The notes: a model not told the origin generated them from the sequence alone. A DNA stretch of 64,000 bases from Simmondsia chinensis (GCA_018398585.1 JAGTTD010000010.1:31164638-31228637), one strand, 5' to 3'. Shown: positions 10,900 to 21,644, counted from the stretch's first letter. Translations and numbers: made by a program.

Positions 10900-12080
10900 A
10901 TCCATATATTATTATGTTATGAGTCATCAAAGTGGACAAATCATAAGAATGAATATAAATATGGAGGCAAAAGTGATTTTGAATCTTTTTTTGATATTGA
11001 AGAAATGTTGATGGATTATGATAATGTGAAGTAAAATATATAAAGATGAAATAGTTTTTGTACAATTCCTGGATTGAAAGTTCAAATTTTAATGAAAAAT
11101 GACATGTCTTTGTCATATGATGAAAATCATGTAGTGAGGGAAGAAATCCCTGAAAAGCTCTAGAACTTAAAAGAAGTAAAAGAGCAAGAATATAAAATCT
11201 TTCGGTTCAGATTTATAATATATTTCTAGTGAAATGAACTAGAGACAATGTAAATGTAAAGTTTGATATTATTGTATCATAGAATATGATCTTGTGATGA
11301 CTATATGAAGTCTTGTGATGTTGCTTTAGGAAAGAAGCAATAAATGAATCGAATAAATGCACATGTAACAAGTTTAATAATGATAAAGGAGTCATTATAT
11401 GTATATATGTTGATTATATGTTGATGTTTGGCACCAAATGAAGGTACTCTAATAGTACAATTGGAATATAAAAAGGTCCGATATAGCCTTTGTTGTTGAA
11501 AAGCTAAGTATATATAACTAGCAATGTAAGTGAAGTTTATTGGCATGTGGTACATAAGACACTAAAAATAACCATGGATTATGGTATTTTTTTAATGAGT
11601 ATTCTGCTATTTGGAAGAATACTTGGATGCCAGTTATATCTCTGATAAGAAGGACTACGCTTCTACAAAGCGGGTATCCCTACATGGTGGGGGTGTTGTC
11701 TCTTGGGTTTTAAGTAATAGACACGTATTAGTTCTATTATGATTGTAGAGTTTATTGCTCTAGTTTTTGCTTGTAAAAAAGCAGAATATTTAAAGGATTC
11801 TTTTGTTTAAGATTTCTTTGTGGCTTAAGCCAATATTGACTATTTCTATCCATTGTGATAGTGAGGATATGCTTTCAAATGCATAAGAGTAAAGTATATA
11901 ATTGAAGGTCCGGACATATTAGTGTGAGACATAGTTATGTGAAACAACTCATGAAAGATTGAGTGATCATTGTGGACTTTGAAAATACAAGTTAGAATCT
12001 AGTGGATCCCTTATTAAAAAGTGTTGCTAGAGGCTTAGTAATAAATACGAGTAATGGGATGGGTACAACCCGTCAATTTT
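10900..12080 (+). pseudogene. Copia A pol remnant (reverse transcriptase and RNase H)
   Basis: Pieces of Ty1/copia pol can be followed through many stops and gaps. About 11110-11230 gives a degenerate pre-RT linker (EIPEKL, KEVKEQEYKIFRFRF) resembling the RRSKRAR.EK.FG.DF wording of the family. 11400-11440 gives YVDYMLMFGT, the catalytic YVDD box with the second aspartate changed to tyrosine. 11640-11900 gives the RNase H part (STKR, GGGVVSWVL, then ISIHCDSEDML). 11900-12060 gives the end of RNase H (YNRRSGHISVRHSYVKQLM and DPLLKSVARGLV). Most of the reverse transcriptase palm before YVDD is deleted. It is inactive, and is the interior of the element whose LTRs are at 6080-6425 and 12659-17981. 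Confidence 0.75.
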
Positions 12081-12658
12081 AGTCACCCATGATGGAACCT
12101 TAACCCAACGCCTGGTACAACGCCAAGTCTTGCTTTCAATGATAGAGTTCCATCATTCGTGTGAATAGAAGCACTAAAAGTAAAATTCCATCCCGGCTGT
12201 AGTGCTTAGTAACCTATGACAAAGGGAAAAAGAGGTTGAGCTTGTGCTCTTAATGGACTCGAGTAAGCAATTGAATGCCGTGTCGCAGGGACATGATCAA
12301 CGGGGTCTACTTATGTGAGTGTGAAGTTTGGCCGCATCAAGAAGTGATTTATTGACAAGGGTTTGACTCTATAACACTCACGAAGAGTGCATGACACAAG
12401 GCCATAAATGTGCCAGTCTGGAAGATGAGATGTGTGTAGGAAGTAAGTCTTGTGTGTAGAGATGTATTCAATTAGTCAAATGGAATGTATGGTTCAAAGC
12501 TTAGTCTACCATTTCGTTCCAATTAATTATAACATATCTTCACTATGTGAGGGTTCAATAGAAACACACTCTCATTTATGCATAAAGACTTCCTTTTATT
12601 CTGAAATAATATTTGTATGAGAATGTATGTATTTTGTATTTTCAAAATAGTGGGGGAT
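12081..12658 (+). other. 3' untranslated part of copia A with polypurine tract
   Basis: This is non-coding sequence between the end of RNase H and the 3' LTR. It closes with AAAATAGTGGGGGAT at about 12645-12658, the usual polypurine tract immediately before a copia 3' LTR, which sets the LTR start at 12659. Confidence 0.65.
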
Positions 12659-12793
12659 TATTGGTGCATTTTCAAAATAAACAAAAGATGATTGGGTGTC
12701 TTTTGGGTAAAGAAATGTGTCTCTTCGTGAAGGAATGTGTAAACTATAAATACCTCCTCCTTTCTCATGTTTAAATGATGATGGAAAACATAA
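12659..12793 (+). repeat. 3' LTR of copia A, left part (split by insertion)
   Basis: It starts TATTGGTGC (a decayed TG start) just after the polypurine tract and runs to AAAACATAA, where the Tork-like element at 12794-17765 is inserted. The LTR continues at 17771. The two parts together total about 346 bp and align with 6080-6425. Confidence 0.8.
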
Positions 12794-13250
12794 TGTGCGG
12801 AAATAAACAATTTTCCCGGATCGCAATCGAATCAAATACCACGACAATAATAAGAAATAAATGAACTAAAAGAGAAAAGAAACAATTGACACAATAATTT
12901 ACGTGGAAACCCCTTTACAATCGAAAGGGGAGAAAACCACGGGCGAAGATTGGAGCTTTTATTATTGAATCAAAAGAAGAATTATAATATTCTCTCTCAC
13001 TCTCAATTTATTTGGTGGCGACGATGCTCAAGGAAAAAACCTCACTTTGAATTGGATAAATAATGACGTAACCCTACGTCCATATTTATAAGCGCTGGGA
13101 AACCGCACTTCCCGATCGATCGGCTTGCTCTCTGGAGGCGTCTTGCTTTTACGTAACTTTCCTGATCGATCGAGCTCCACCTCGATCGATCGGCCTCCTC
13201 ACGGCCCTTCTCCTTAAAATGTCAAGTAATTTTGAGACATTTTCCTAACA
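12794..13250 (-). repeat. 3' LTR of the Tork-like element
   Basis: 457 bp; on the minus strand it starts TGTTAGG and ends CCGCACA. A minus-strand TATA box (TATAAAT, plus positions 13084-13090) lies downstream of three CGATCGATCG-type palindromes at about 13112, 13163 and 13182. They are therefore about 20-100 bp upstream of the TATA box in the U3 promoter region. Confidence 0.92.
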
Positions 13251-13264
13251 AATCTCCACCTTAA
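13251..13264 (-). other. Polypurine tract
   Basis: The minus strand reads AAGGTGGAGATT directly before the 3' LTR start at 13250, the normal plus-strand primer position for a copia element. Confidence 0.8.
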
Positions 13265-13337
13265 CTCAAAATTAACATCAACAATAAAACAACTCCACCT
13301 TCCCCACAAACGCCCCCTCAACTGGGGCTAACATACA

Positions 13338-14964
13338 TCAGACTGAAAGACCCACCAAATCCGAGCAATGCTCGAACTTGCTCCCTGGTAGAACTTTAGT
13401 AAACATGTCAGCTGGATTGTCCTCAGTCCCAATCTTCCTCAACTCCACCTTCCGCTCGTCAATCCGATCTCTAATAAAGTGATACTTCACATCTATATGC
13501 TTGGTTCTTTCATGATGTGACATTTGATCTTTCGCTAGGAGAATGGCGGACTGACTATCACAGTAGACTCTAACTGTGCCCTGCTTCTGTCACTGCCATA
13601 TACTCGACCTCGCTAGTAGACTATGCTGTAATAGGCTGTAAACACGCTCTCTAACTGATAGCTATGTCACCTAAACAAAACACATACCCTGATGTGGACT
13701 TCCTCTTATCGAGGTCTCCACCATAATCAGAATCTATATACCCAACCAAACAACACTTACTTTTCCCATATTCCAAACATAAATCAGAGGTTGCACGAAG
13801 ATACCTGAGAATCCACTTCACTGCATGCCAATGTTCTTTACCTAGATTCTCCACGTACCTACTAACTCTACTCACTGCAAAAGCAATATCTGGACGTGTG
13901 CAAACCATTGCATATATAATACTACCCACTGCACTAGAATAGGGAATCTGAGACATATACCTGACGTCCTCCTCAGTCTGAGGGGAATCTAATGCTGAGA
14001 GTTTGAAGTGAGCTGCTAAGGGCGTGCTAACTGGATTAGCATCCTTCATATGAAACCTGCCTAACACCTTCACAATATACTTCTCCTAAGGCAAGTACAA
14101 TTTTCCTGCTTCTCGGTCTCTACGAATTTCCATGCCTAAGATCTTCTTAGCTGCTCTAAGATCTTTCATCTCAAACTCACTCTTCAACATAGATTTCAAA
14201 TCATCAACATCTTTCATGTCTCGTGCTACAATCAACATATCATCAACATACAAAAGCAAATAAACGAAGCTTGAATCAGTCCTTCTGAAGTATACACAAT
14301 TATCGTATTTACTCCTGATGTACCCATGACCTGTCATGAACTGATCAAATCTCCTATACCACTGCCTAGGAGATTGCTTCAAACCATATAAAGACTTTTG
14401 AAGCAAACACACATGATCTTCTTTTCCTTCTACAACAAAACCCTCGGGCTGATGCATAAAGATACTTTCTTCTAGTTCACCATGAAAAAATGCAGTCTTT
14501 ATATCTAACTGCTCAAGCTCTAAGTCATGCATAGCAACCAAAGACAACAGTGCACGAATCGAAGTATGTCTAACTACAGGTGAGAATATGTTATGAAAAT
14601 CAACACCTTGTACCTAACTGTAGCCTTTAGCTACCAAACGTGCCTTGTATCTTGCATCTTTAATTCCAGGAATACCCTCTTTTCTTTTGAAGACCCATTT
14701 GCATCCAATTAGTCTTTTACCTGTTTGAGGCTTCACCAATTCCCAAGTATGATTCTTATGAAGAGACTGCATCTCTTCATTCATAGCGACGAGCCACTTC
14801 TCAGCATCTGATCTCGATACAGCCTCTGAATATGAAGTCGGCTCGCAGTCATATAAAGACTCAGCAGTAGTAAGGGCATAAGCAATCATCTCCTCATACC
14901 CATATCTCTTTGGAGGCCTGATATGTCGCCTCGGTCTACCACCAGCTATAGTGTAATTCTCCAC
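13338..14964 (-). pseudogene. Tork-like copia reverse transcriptase and RNase H
   Basis: Domains in order on the minus strand: the start of reverse transcriptase (WLVAMNEEMQSL, GCKWVFKRK, YKARLVAKGYS; 14964-14614), the palm (LDIKTAFFHGELEE, LYGLKQSPRQWYRRFD, LLLYVDDMLIVAR; 14547-14086) with the catalytic YVDD box intact, the thumb and connection (YSSAVGSIIYAMVCTRPDIA, 14073-13651), then RNase H with DSDYGGDLDKRKST and the end [13 protein letters not shown] to [11 protein letters not shown] (13523-13338). Stops are single codons: GYS-stop-VQG at 14613 and LP-stop-EK at 14085 sit where glutamine is expected, and IS-stop-R near 13650 where tryptophan is expected. About 30 residues of RNase H between the EYMAVTEA and GTVRVYCDS segments (13540-13620) are deleted. 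No longer functional. Confidence 0.92.
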
Positions 14965-15192
14965 CTGCTGACCTGTTTCTGCATTATTAGTAATAATATC
15001 AGAAACCCGTACCTGTGGTGCTGGAATACTCTGTAGCTGAACAACCTGCTGATCTGACTGTATCTCTGTAACATCAGGTGTCTCAACCTGAATTGAATCA
15101 CTGTTAATGGAGGGTGTGTGTGGAGGATGTAGTAGAGCAGACTTATCAAAGGTAACATCTCTACTAGTCAGAAACTTCTGAGCACTGGGATC

Positions 15193-15831
15193 TCACAGTC
15201 TATATCCCTTCACACTTGACGAATAACCAAGAAAGATGTATTTCTTGGCCCTAGGCTCCCGCTTTCCATCTATCATATATGCATATGCAGGACAACCAAA
15301 AACTTTAATCCGAGAATAATCAGAAGTAGAACCAGACCATACCTCCTCAGGTGTCTTCATCTCCAATGAAGAATGCGGTGTCTTGCTCACAAGATAGCAA
15401 GCCATGCTAACTACTTCTGCCCACCATTCTCTTTTTAAACCTACATTTGAAAGCATACATCGAGCCTTCTCAAGTAACGTCCTGTTTAATCTTTCTGCCA
15501 CTCCATTTTGTTGAGGTCGACCTGTACATGTCCTGTATCTGACTATACCGTGATCTTCACAAAATCTAGTGAAGTCACCTTCAACGAACTCAAGACCATT
15601 ATCAGTCCTCAACCTCTTGATCGGCTTCCCTGTCTATTTTTCAAGCAGAATCTTCCATCTCTTGAAGACATCATACACTTTATTTTTCTGCTTCAGAAAA
15701 TAGACCCAAACTTTCCGTGAGTAATCATCAGTAAACGTTAGAAGATACCTGGACCCACCTTTAGAAGCCACTCTAGAAGGTCCCCACAAATCAGAATGCA
15801 TGTAATCTAACGTTCCCTTTGTCTGATGCAC
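15193..15831 (-). pseudogene. Tork-like copia integrase
   Basis: This is the integrase catalytic core, which would insert the element's cDNA into nuclear DNA. On the minus strand HSDLWGPSRVASKGG and YLLTFTDDYSRKVWVYFLK (15831-15634) hold the first two acidic residues of the DDE triad. RTDNGLEFVEGDF and GRPQQNGVAERLNRTLLEKA (15612 onward) hold the third region. KVFGCPAYAYM and KKYIFLGYSS form the C-terminal copia integrase signature. One in-frame TAG (LLEK-stop-TGK, about 15633) interrupts it where glutamine is usual. A TGA at about 15192 follows GYRL, where tryptophan is usual. The core is otherwise full length. Confidence 0.92.
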
Positions 15832-15855
15832 TGCTGACTTGAAGCTGACTCTCTT

Positions 15856-16764
15856 CTACTTCCCATAAATACAGTGCTCATAGAATTCCATCAGTCCTGT
15901 TGACTGACCACAAAGCAGTCCCCTCTTACTCTGCTCAGACAATGCCTTATCACCAATGTGACCCATTCTCATGTGCCACAGTCTTGTGATCTCTACATCT
16001 GTCATAGCAGATGTGGAAATAGCAACTGAACATGTCGCGGTAGTAACTGTAAGCTCATACAAAGTAGCATCCCTATTTCCTTTCATCACAACTAAAGCAC
16101 CCTTACTGACCAACATGACTCCACCTTCAGCAGTGTACTTGTACCCACTAGACTCAAGGGTACCTAGAGAAATTAAGTTCTTCTTTAAATACAGGACGTG
16201 ACTTACATCACTCAAGGTTCTAATAGCCCCATCAAACATTCTCACACTGACTGTCCCAATCCCCACTACCTTACAAGCAGCATCATTACCCAACAAGACA
16301 ACTCCACCATGTATAGACTTATGCGTGGAAAACCAGTCTCTATTTGGAGTAACGTGATATGAACAACACGAATCCATGACCCACTTATCCTTGGGTCTGG
16401 ACTGAGAATCAGAAACTAATAGAAACTCCCCTTCGCTATCCTCCTCTTCAACACTAGCCTCAGCGGACTTGTCTTTGCCCTGGTCACCCCTGTTACCCTC
16501 TTTCGATTTATTTTTGTATTTGTAACAGTCTTTTTTTACGTGCCCTTTCTTGTGACAATAATGGCACGACAGGTTTTTATGTCTAGATTTAGACCTAGAC
16601 TTTTTCCCACCATTGGATCCCCTATGTTCTGGTTTACCTCTCACATGCAAACCACTACCTGAGTCATTCCCCGAGTCAAATAACTCCCTATCTACCCTTT
16701 CTTTACTCACAAGGTTTCTTTTCACCTTATCAACAGTAATGGTTGGCTTACCCCCGTATGTCAT
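15856..16764 (-). pseudogene. Copia zinc knuckle, protease and pre-integrase domain
   Basis: The frame is open for 302 codons. In order: a basic linker, the nucleocapsid zinc knuckle CHYCHKKGHVKKDC (CX2CX4HX4C, complete) near residues 66-80, an acidic hinge, the aspartic protease start WVMDSCCSYHVTPNRDWF (the usual DSG/DTA active site reads DSC), its flap region VVLLGNDAACKVVGIGTV, and the pre-integrase motif LWHMRMGHIGDKAL near residues 263-276. It ends in CIYGK followed by TAG where the family has glutamine, then continues into integrase. The gag frame precedes it, separated by one stop. Confidence 0.92.
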
Positions 16765-16797
16765 GCTTTCTACGAAGCCCTTATACGAATTAGAGTG

Positions 16798-17238
16798 CTA
16801 ACACAGTAATATCATAGCTTGATCCTCGTCCTTAGGGACATCATCCAATTCCTTTAATTCTTGTATAATACAGGTAAACTCGCTAAGATGGTTTTTAAGA
16901 GATGTACCTTCTGTCATACGGAAAGTGAACAACCGACACTTTACTGCTAGTTTGTTGGAGACTGACTTGTGGCAAAACATGTCTAACAATTTCTCCCATA
17001 ACTCCTTTGCGATTTCCATCTCCAAAACCTCTGACAGAACATCATCAGCCAAATACATCTGTATCGTCGTGAGAGCCTTATCATCCATCTCTTCCCATTG
17101 TGCCTCGGTAATAGTCTCGGGTTTCTTCTCTTTCTCCTCCAGTACTTTCTTGAAGCCGTTCTGAGTCAGGAGTCCTTTCACACGGACTTGCCATAAGATG
17201 AAGCTTCCCTGATCATTGACCTTCTCTACCTCGATCAT
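16798..17238 (-). pseudogene. Copia gag (capsid) domain
   Basis: Structural capsid protein of the Tork-like element. I chose the ATG at 17238 (MIEVEKVNDQG), because the longer open frame to 17343 runs back through the primer binding site into the LTR. The sequence has the UBN2/Retrotran_gag wording: FILWQVRVKGLLTQ, WEEMDDKALTTIQMYLADD, AKELWEKLLDMFC, KLAVKCRLFTFRMTEGTSLK and HLSEFTCIIQELKEL. A stop after AMILLC (16798-16800) replaces the first residue of the usual SLP motif. The frame resumes as NSYKGFVESMTYGG in the next segment, so gag and pol were one polyprotein. Confidence 0.9.
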
Positions 17239-17274
17239 AATACCTAGTGCCACTGTATCAATTCGAAGAACCAG

Positions 17275-17286
17275 GCTCTGATACCA
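17275..17286 (-). other. Primer binding site, initiator Met tRNA
   Basis: The minus strand reads TGGTATCAGAGCC, a perfect match to the usual initiator Met tRNA primer complement, three bases inside the 5' LTR end at 17290. Confidence 0.93.
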
Positions 17287-17289
17287 ATT

Positions 17290-17765
17290 TGTGCGGAAAT
17301 AAACAATTCTCCCGGATTGCAATTGAATCAAATACCATGACAATAAAGAGAAATAAATGGACTAAAAGAGAAAAGAAACAATCGACACAATGATTTACGT
17401 GGAAACTCCTTTACAATCGAAAGGGGAGAAAACTACGGGCGAAGATTGGAGCTTTTATTATTGAATCAAAAGAAGAATTACAATATTCTCTCTCACTCTC
17501 AATTTATTTGGTGGCGGTGCCGCTCAAGGGAAAACCCTCACTTTGAATTGGATAAATAATGACGTAAACCTTCGTCCATATTAATAGGCGCTGGGAAATC
17601 GCGCTTCCCGATCGATCGGTACTTAACTGATTGATCGACTTGCTTTCTGGAGGCGTCTTGCTTTTACGTAACTTTCCTGATCAATCGAGCTCCACCTCGA
17701 TCGATCGACCTCCTCACGACCCTTCTCCTTAAAATACCAAGTAATTTTGAGACATTTTCCTAGCA
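17290..17765 (-). repeat. 5' LTR of the Tork-like element
   Basis: 476 bp, homologous to 12794-13250. The 19-bp difference is one extra block (GGTACTTAACTGATTGATCG) inside the CGATCGATCG-rich promoter part. The TATA equivalent has decayed to ATTAATA. It ends CTAGCA and is followed by the target duplication CATAA. Confidence 0.92.
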
Positions 17766-17770
17766 CATAA

Positions 17771-17981
17771 CTTGAGAAAATTATATTGAAAAGATCATTC
17801 TCTTGTTTACATCTTGATTATCTTTCCTTTCTACACTATATCTCACTTTGGTTATTAGCTTTCACTGTATCTCCAAGACTATTTCATTATCCACGAAATA
17901 AGTTTTGAGGATAGTAGTTCGCTACATGATTTGAAGCCTGAGACTGTTCGTTGATACCCATTTTGTAAGATTTACCTAACA
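17771..17981 (+). repeat. 3' LTR of copia A, right part
   Basis: It resumes with CTTGAGAAAATTATATTG after the CATAA duplication and matches 6236-6425, including CTGAGACTGTTCG and the terminal GATTTACCTAACA. It shows that the Tork-like element landed inside this LTR. Confidence 0.85.
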
Positions 17982-18189
17982 CTACTTCTATGATGGACTT
18001 GGATTTTTTTTTACATTTCTTTAACTGCCCGATTATACGCACAGAATTTCATTCTCCTCCCTTTTGTAACATTGCTTCTCCGCCACTCTGCTAAAGATTC
18101 TGCTTCTTCTTTTATTTTATATTTATAAGGAGTATAACAACATTTTCTCTAAATAAGAAAACCATTTGGGGATGGGGTGATGAGCGTTT

Positions 18190-20221
18190 TGTTGTGAAAA
18201 TTTAATTTATAGAACTAAATTTTTCCTTAATGAATTAGATCAGATGTAGTGGAATCAATTTTAGAAATCGTTAATTCTAAAACTAAGAATCTCTAATCTA
18301 ATATATACATAAGGATGTAGAATATGTAACCATAATAAATGGGAAAACTCCAAATACAAATAAAAATGCGAAAATTGAGGGAAAGAATAAAAGCAAAGGA
18401 ATCAGAAATACTTGGATTATAGACTGTAATTGTCACCTGGAACGAATCACTGAAACCGCATGACCTTCTCCATAATGACCCCTTGACACTCAAAGTGCGG
18501 ACTCCAAAAAAAATTTACTACGAAAATTTTTAAAGAGAAATACGTCCTCTTATTTTTCCAAGGAAGAATTTTTTTTAGAAAATATTAGATGTTAGACTGG
18601 GTTCTCAAAACCACTATTTATAGTAATCCATGGGCAAAAAATACTTTCCAAATACCGATGTGGGATCCCAAAATAAAACTAGAGAAATAGCGGTTAAAAA
18701 TTGAAGACAACAACGTTATACAATACAACAAAATGCTTACAGATTCACCAGCAGCAAAGCGGACTTTTTTTGCTAATTAGCACCCTTTTAAAAAAAAAAT
18801 TAGAAATATCCCATAATTCTAAAAATATTTAGCGAATTGGTACATTTAACTGTAGCAAAGTGGGTACACAATGTACGAAACCTCGTGCAGCAGTGTTGCA
18901 CGACGTTCCGTATGGCGTGCAATAGTGCCCAAATTTTTTTTTTTTTTTTTAGTTTTACATCTTTAAAATTAAAAAAAAATTAATCAAATTTCTTTTTAAT
19001 TTAAATTATTTTAATTTTTAATTTTATAATTTGAATAACTAAATACGTATATATTTTAAATTAAAAGGTATATGTATATTATTATTTGAACTATTAATAA
19101 GGAATATATAAATAACGGACACATTTAAATAAGGAGATAGTGATATATATATTATTATTTAAACTATCTCATACAGGAACTATGGTATTCTAATACTATT
19201 AATATGGAGGATATAAATGAGGGACACATTTAAATGAAGAGATGTTGATATTTCCAACAAAAAATCACGAGCTTACGCATTTGTACATTATTATTTAAAC
19301 TATTTTATTAGATACATGTAACTCAAAAGCTAATGTATATGAATTTTTAAAATATATTTTATAAACATGATTGGCCGTGACCGTGGGACCTTTCTATTAG
19401 ATATCCATGAGAAAAAATAACTTCAGCAGCTATCATTAGTTTTCTCACCTCTTTTATCTTAGTTCCCGACTCGCTCTTCTTGAACAATTTATCAATACAA
19501 AAAATAATTTCTATACTAATTCCAAATGTGAAACATATGGACTACTTTGGCCAAAGATTATCAAATCTATTTATATGCTTGTGAATCGACTAAAGGGACA
19601 TCTTTATCTCATAAGAGATCATAGATTCCTAGTAAAATAACTATTCTCGCTACACTTTATGCCGTTATCCAACGCATGTAAGATTTCAATCACATACTGT
19701 GACCTAATCTTTTTAGCTTATCAAAGCAACAAACATTCCATGCACGAGTTTAGACTATTTTCTAGATTTAGAGCCATTGTCTTACTAGAATGAATTAGTT
19801 ATATTTCTTATAGCAATTAAGAAATAAATAATTTAGCTGGTCCAGCTTAGCGTTCCAATCCTATAGACAAGACCAATATAAGACTTTTAGATTTCTATCC
19901 ATATAACCGAAACAAGTCATCTAAAGTATCATATTATAGTCTTATAAGACAAGTTATCCAAACTTGTCACCGATTATGAACGTACTTTGACAACATATTA
20001 TTAATTTGATAATAGTTTATCTGTGGCTCAATCTTATTGAACACTTAAACCAAACTTGGCATATCTTCTTGGAGTACGTCTATCTCATGTAACGTTTTAG
20101 AAAGCAATCACATGTATATTTGACTCATAAAACATAATCATACATAAAATAAATATGAAAATTTTATTTAATTATTATTTTAAACTAATTAATTGTATTT
20201 TTTAGGATACTAATTTCAACA
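18190..20221 (-). repeat. Probable solo LTR (copia-like), minus strand, interrupted
   Basis: Read on the minus strand it starts TGTTGAAATTAGTATCC at 20221 and ends TTTCACAACA at 18190, giving near-inverted TGTTG/CAACA ends. The flanks are CGTTT (18185-18189) and CTTTT (20222-20226), a possible 5-bp duplication with one difference. A minus-strand CTATAAATAGTGG at about 18632-18645 is a well-formed TATA box. No internal region or partner LTR is present. Without the inserted palindromic-family arm (18762-19369) the LTR would be about 1.4 kb. A shared AT-rich non-LTR repeat remains possible. Confidence 0.6.
18762..19369 (+). mobile_element. Single-arm copy of the palindromic element family
   Basis: This matches the left arm of the 48622-49769 palindrome from TTTTTTGCTAATTAGCACC through GTTGCACGACGTTCCGTA, the ATTTAAATAAGGAGATAGTG segment and AACTATTTTATTAGATACATG, to the loop sequence ending ATAAACATG. 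The opposite arm is missing. The insertion sits inside the probable solo LTR. Confidence 0.82.
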
Positions 20222-20224
20222 CTT

Positions 20225-20690
20225 TTTGAACCCAAGATCTCTTACTTCGGGGGTTTGGGGACAAACCACGGCACTATCACTTCCAACTGACTCCTTCCAT
20301 TATAAAGTGTATTGGGGCATGTTCTAGCTCTCCACCCAAGAATACGTATTAGTGGTGGGCACCGTGTTAACCCAGCGAGTCGGAGTGGCAACTGGTCCCA
20401 TTGTACTAATTTGGGGGGATAAACAACTTAGGGTAATGGTGAACTCCGTGGCACGACTGTTCTTTTGTGCTTGAGATTTGAGTGCTTGAGTTTTAGAGTT
20501 ACACTGTTCAAGTTCGAGGTTGTTTTTGCCCTAGCTTAAGGTTGCCCTTGTTCGAGGTTGGAGATTGGTCCTGCTCGGGATCTGTTCTGTATGACGTCCT
20601 GAGCTCTCTATTTAGGATTTGGTTTGTACAACTCTAGTTCCTTTTGTTTAGCATGAGTCAAGTTTTGGTTACTCACTGACATATTTTTCC
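20225..20690 (+). repeat. Dispersed repeat, copy 1
   Basis: This is similar in order and wording to 41190-41690: GGGCATGTTCTAG, a GGTCC..TTGTACTAAT segment, GTGAACTCCG, repeated AAGGTTG/GTTCGAGGTT phrases, GGTTTG then AGTTCCTTTTGT, and CATATTTTTC. It is non-coding. It precedes the copia B gag remnant and could be part of that element's LTR or leader; the second copy has no copia sequence next to it. Confidence 0.6.
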
Positions 20691-20699
20691 ACCAATCTA

Positions 20700-21454
20700 A
20701 ATCATTTATATGTAATATGTGGTGACAATATGGTTAATGTGGGTTTCATCAATTCTGATATGTTGAAAACTAACCTTTTAGATGGGAAATTCTGTAAGAT
20801 ATAGGTGGCCAAAATGGAGTTTTTCCTAGGTAAATTTAAGTTCATGATTTGCATTAAGATGATAAAGCACCATTTAGGTCAAACAAGGACTGCAAGAAAG
20901 ATAATCATACTTGCAGGGGAATACTTTTCATTACAAGGCTACACCACTATATCAAATTTGTTGGTAGATGGAAATAGCTAAGGAGATATCTGAAGCATTA
21001 CGGAATAAATATGGGTTTGATGATAGTGCTTCTAAAAAGCATATGTGTGGAGGTGGTTGTCCTATTTTATGACTGATGATAAGCTTATTTTAAATCAGAT
21101 ACATGAGTGTGAAATTGCCTTCCTCCAAGAATAATCAAAAGGTGCATTTGAAACACAAGATAGAGCACATAATTATCAAAAAAATTAGAGGACATGACAT
21201 CAGAAGAACGAATTTTCCATATCAATTTGGAGGATCAAAATTGAAAAAAAGTGAAAGGAAAATCCTCTAAACATTCTTCTTTGGTTGCCAATCTTGTAGA
21301 ATCCAAAAGTGTAGGAATAATGATAGGTATAAGACACCACGAAACAAGAGGACGATCAAACCCTCGGGCAGGTGGTTTGAGCAATAAAGACTTATTTCAA
21401 GAATCTAAAATGACAGATTTGGGGCAGGCTATTTTATAGGCAATTCTAGTTCAG
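20700..21454 (+). pseudogene. Copia B gag remnant, plus strand
   Basis: Three forward frames carry gag-like wording with many stops: a DGKF...W-type start near 20780-20830, EIAKEISEALRNKYGFDD at about 20969-21030 (the ALWxxLxxKY part of UBN2 gag), then a lysine-rich hinge (SERKILANILLWLPIL-like) and a Gly/Arg-rich stretch, RHHETRGRSNPRAGG, at about 21330-21375. No zinc knuckle survives. The copy is interrupted at 21455-21746 by a SINE and its 17-bp target duplication, after which protease-like sequence continues. Confidence 0.62.
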
Positions 21455-21471
21455 CATTAGGGTTTGACAAG

Positions 21472-21644
21472 AGGGCACCAACACGCTGTCACCGAATCCC
21501 ATTAGAACTCCAAAGTTAAGCGTGCTTGGGCGAGAGTAGTACCAGAATGGGTGACCTCCTAGGAAGTCCTCACCCTCAGGCTAGGGACATCGGGAAACAT
21601 CCTCTCTTCAGGTTAACACCCTGAAGGGGGAAGGCTGCGTACAT

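Larger units (their letters stand above)
12794..17765 (-). mobile_element. Complete Ty1/copia element, Tork-like, minus strand, 4,972 bp
   Basis: Two LTRs (12794-13250 and 17290-17765) frame gag-protease-integrase-reverse transcriptase-RNase H, read on the minus strand. That gene order, with integrase before reverse transcriptase, defines Ty1/copia. An exact 5-bp target duplication CATAA lies at 12789-12793 and 17766-17770. The primer binding site and polypurine tract are both recognisable. The reading frame is cut by single-base stops rather than large losses, apart from a deletion in RNase H, so the insertion is fairly recent. The integrase wording (KGTLDYMHSDLWGPSRVA, GRPQQNGVAERLNRTL) suggests the Tork clade; that assignment is by memory. 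Confidence 0.93.

Noticed and set aside
21480..21585. 5S rRNA gene
   Set aside because: The 5S similarity covers only the middle and 3' part, is fused to a LINE-like body, and is bracketed by a 17-bp target duplication, so it is a SINE and not a member of a 5S cluster.
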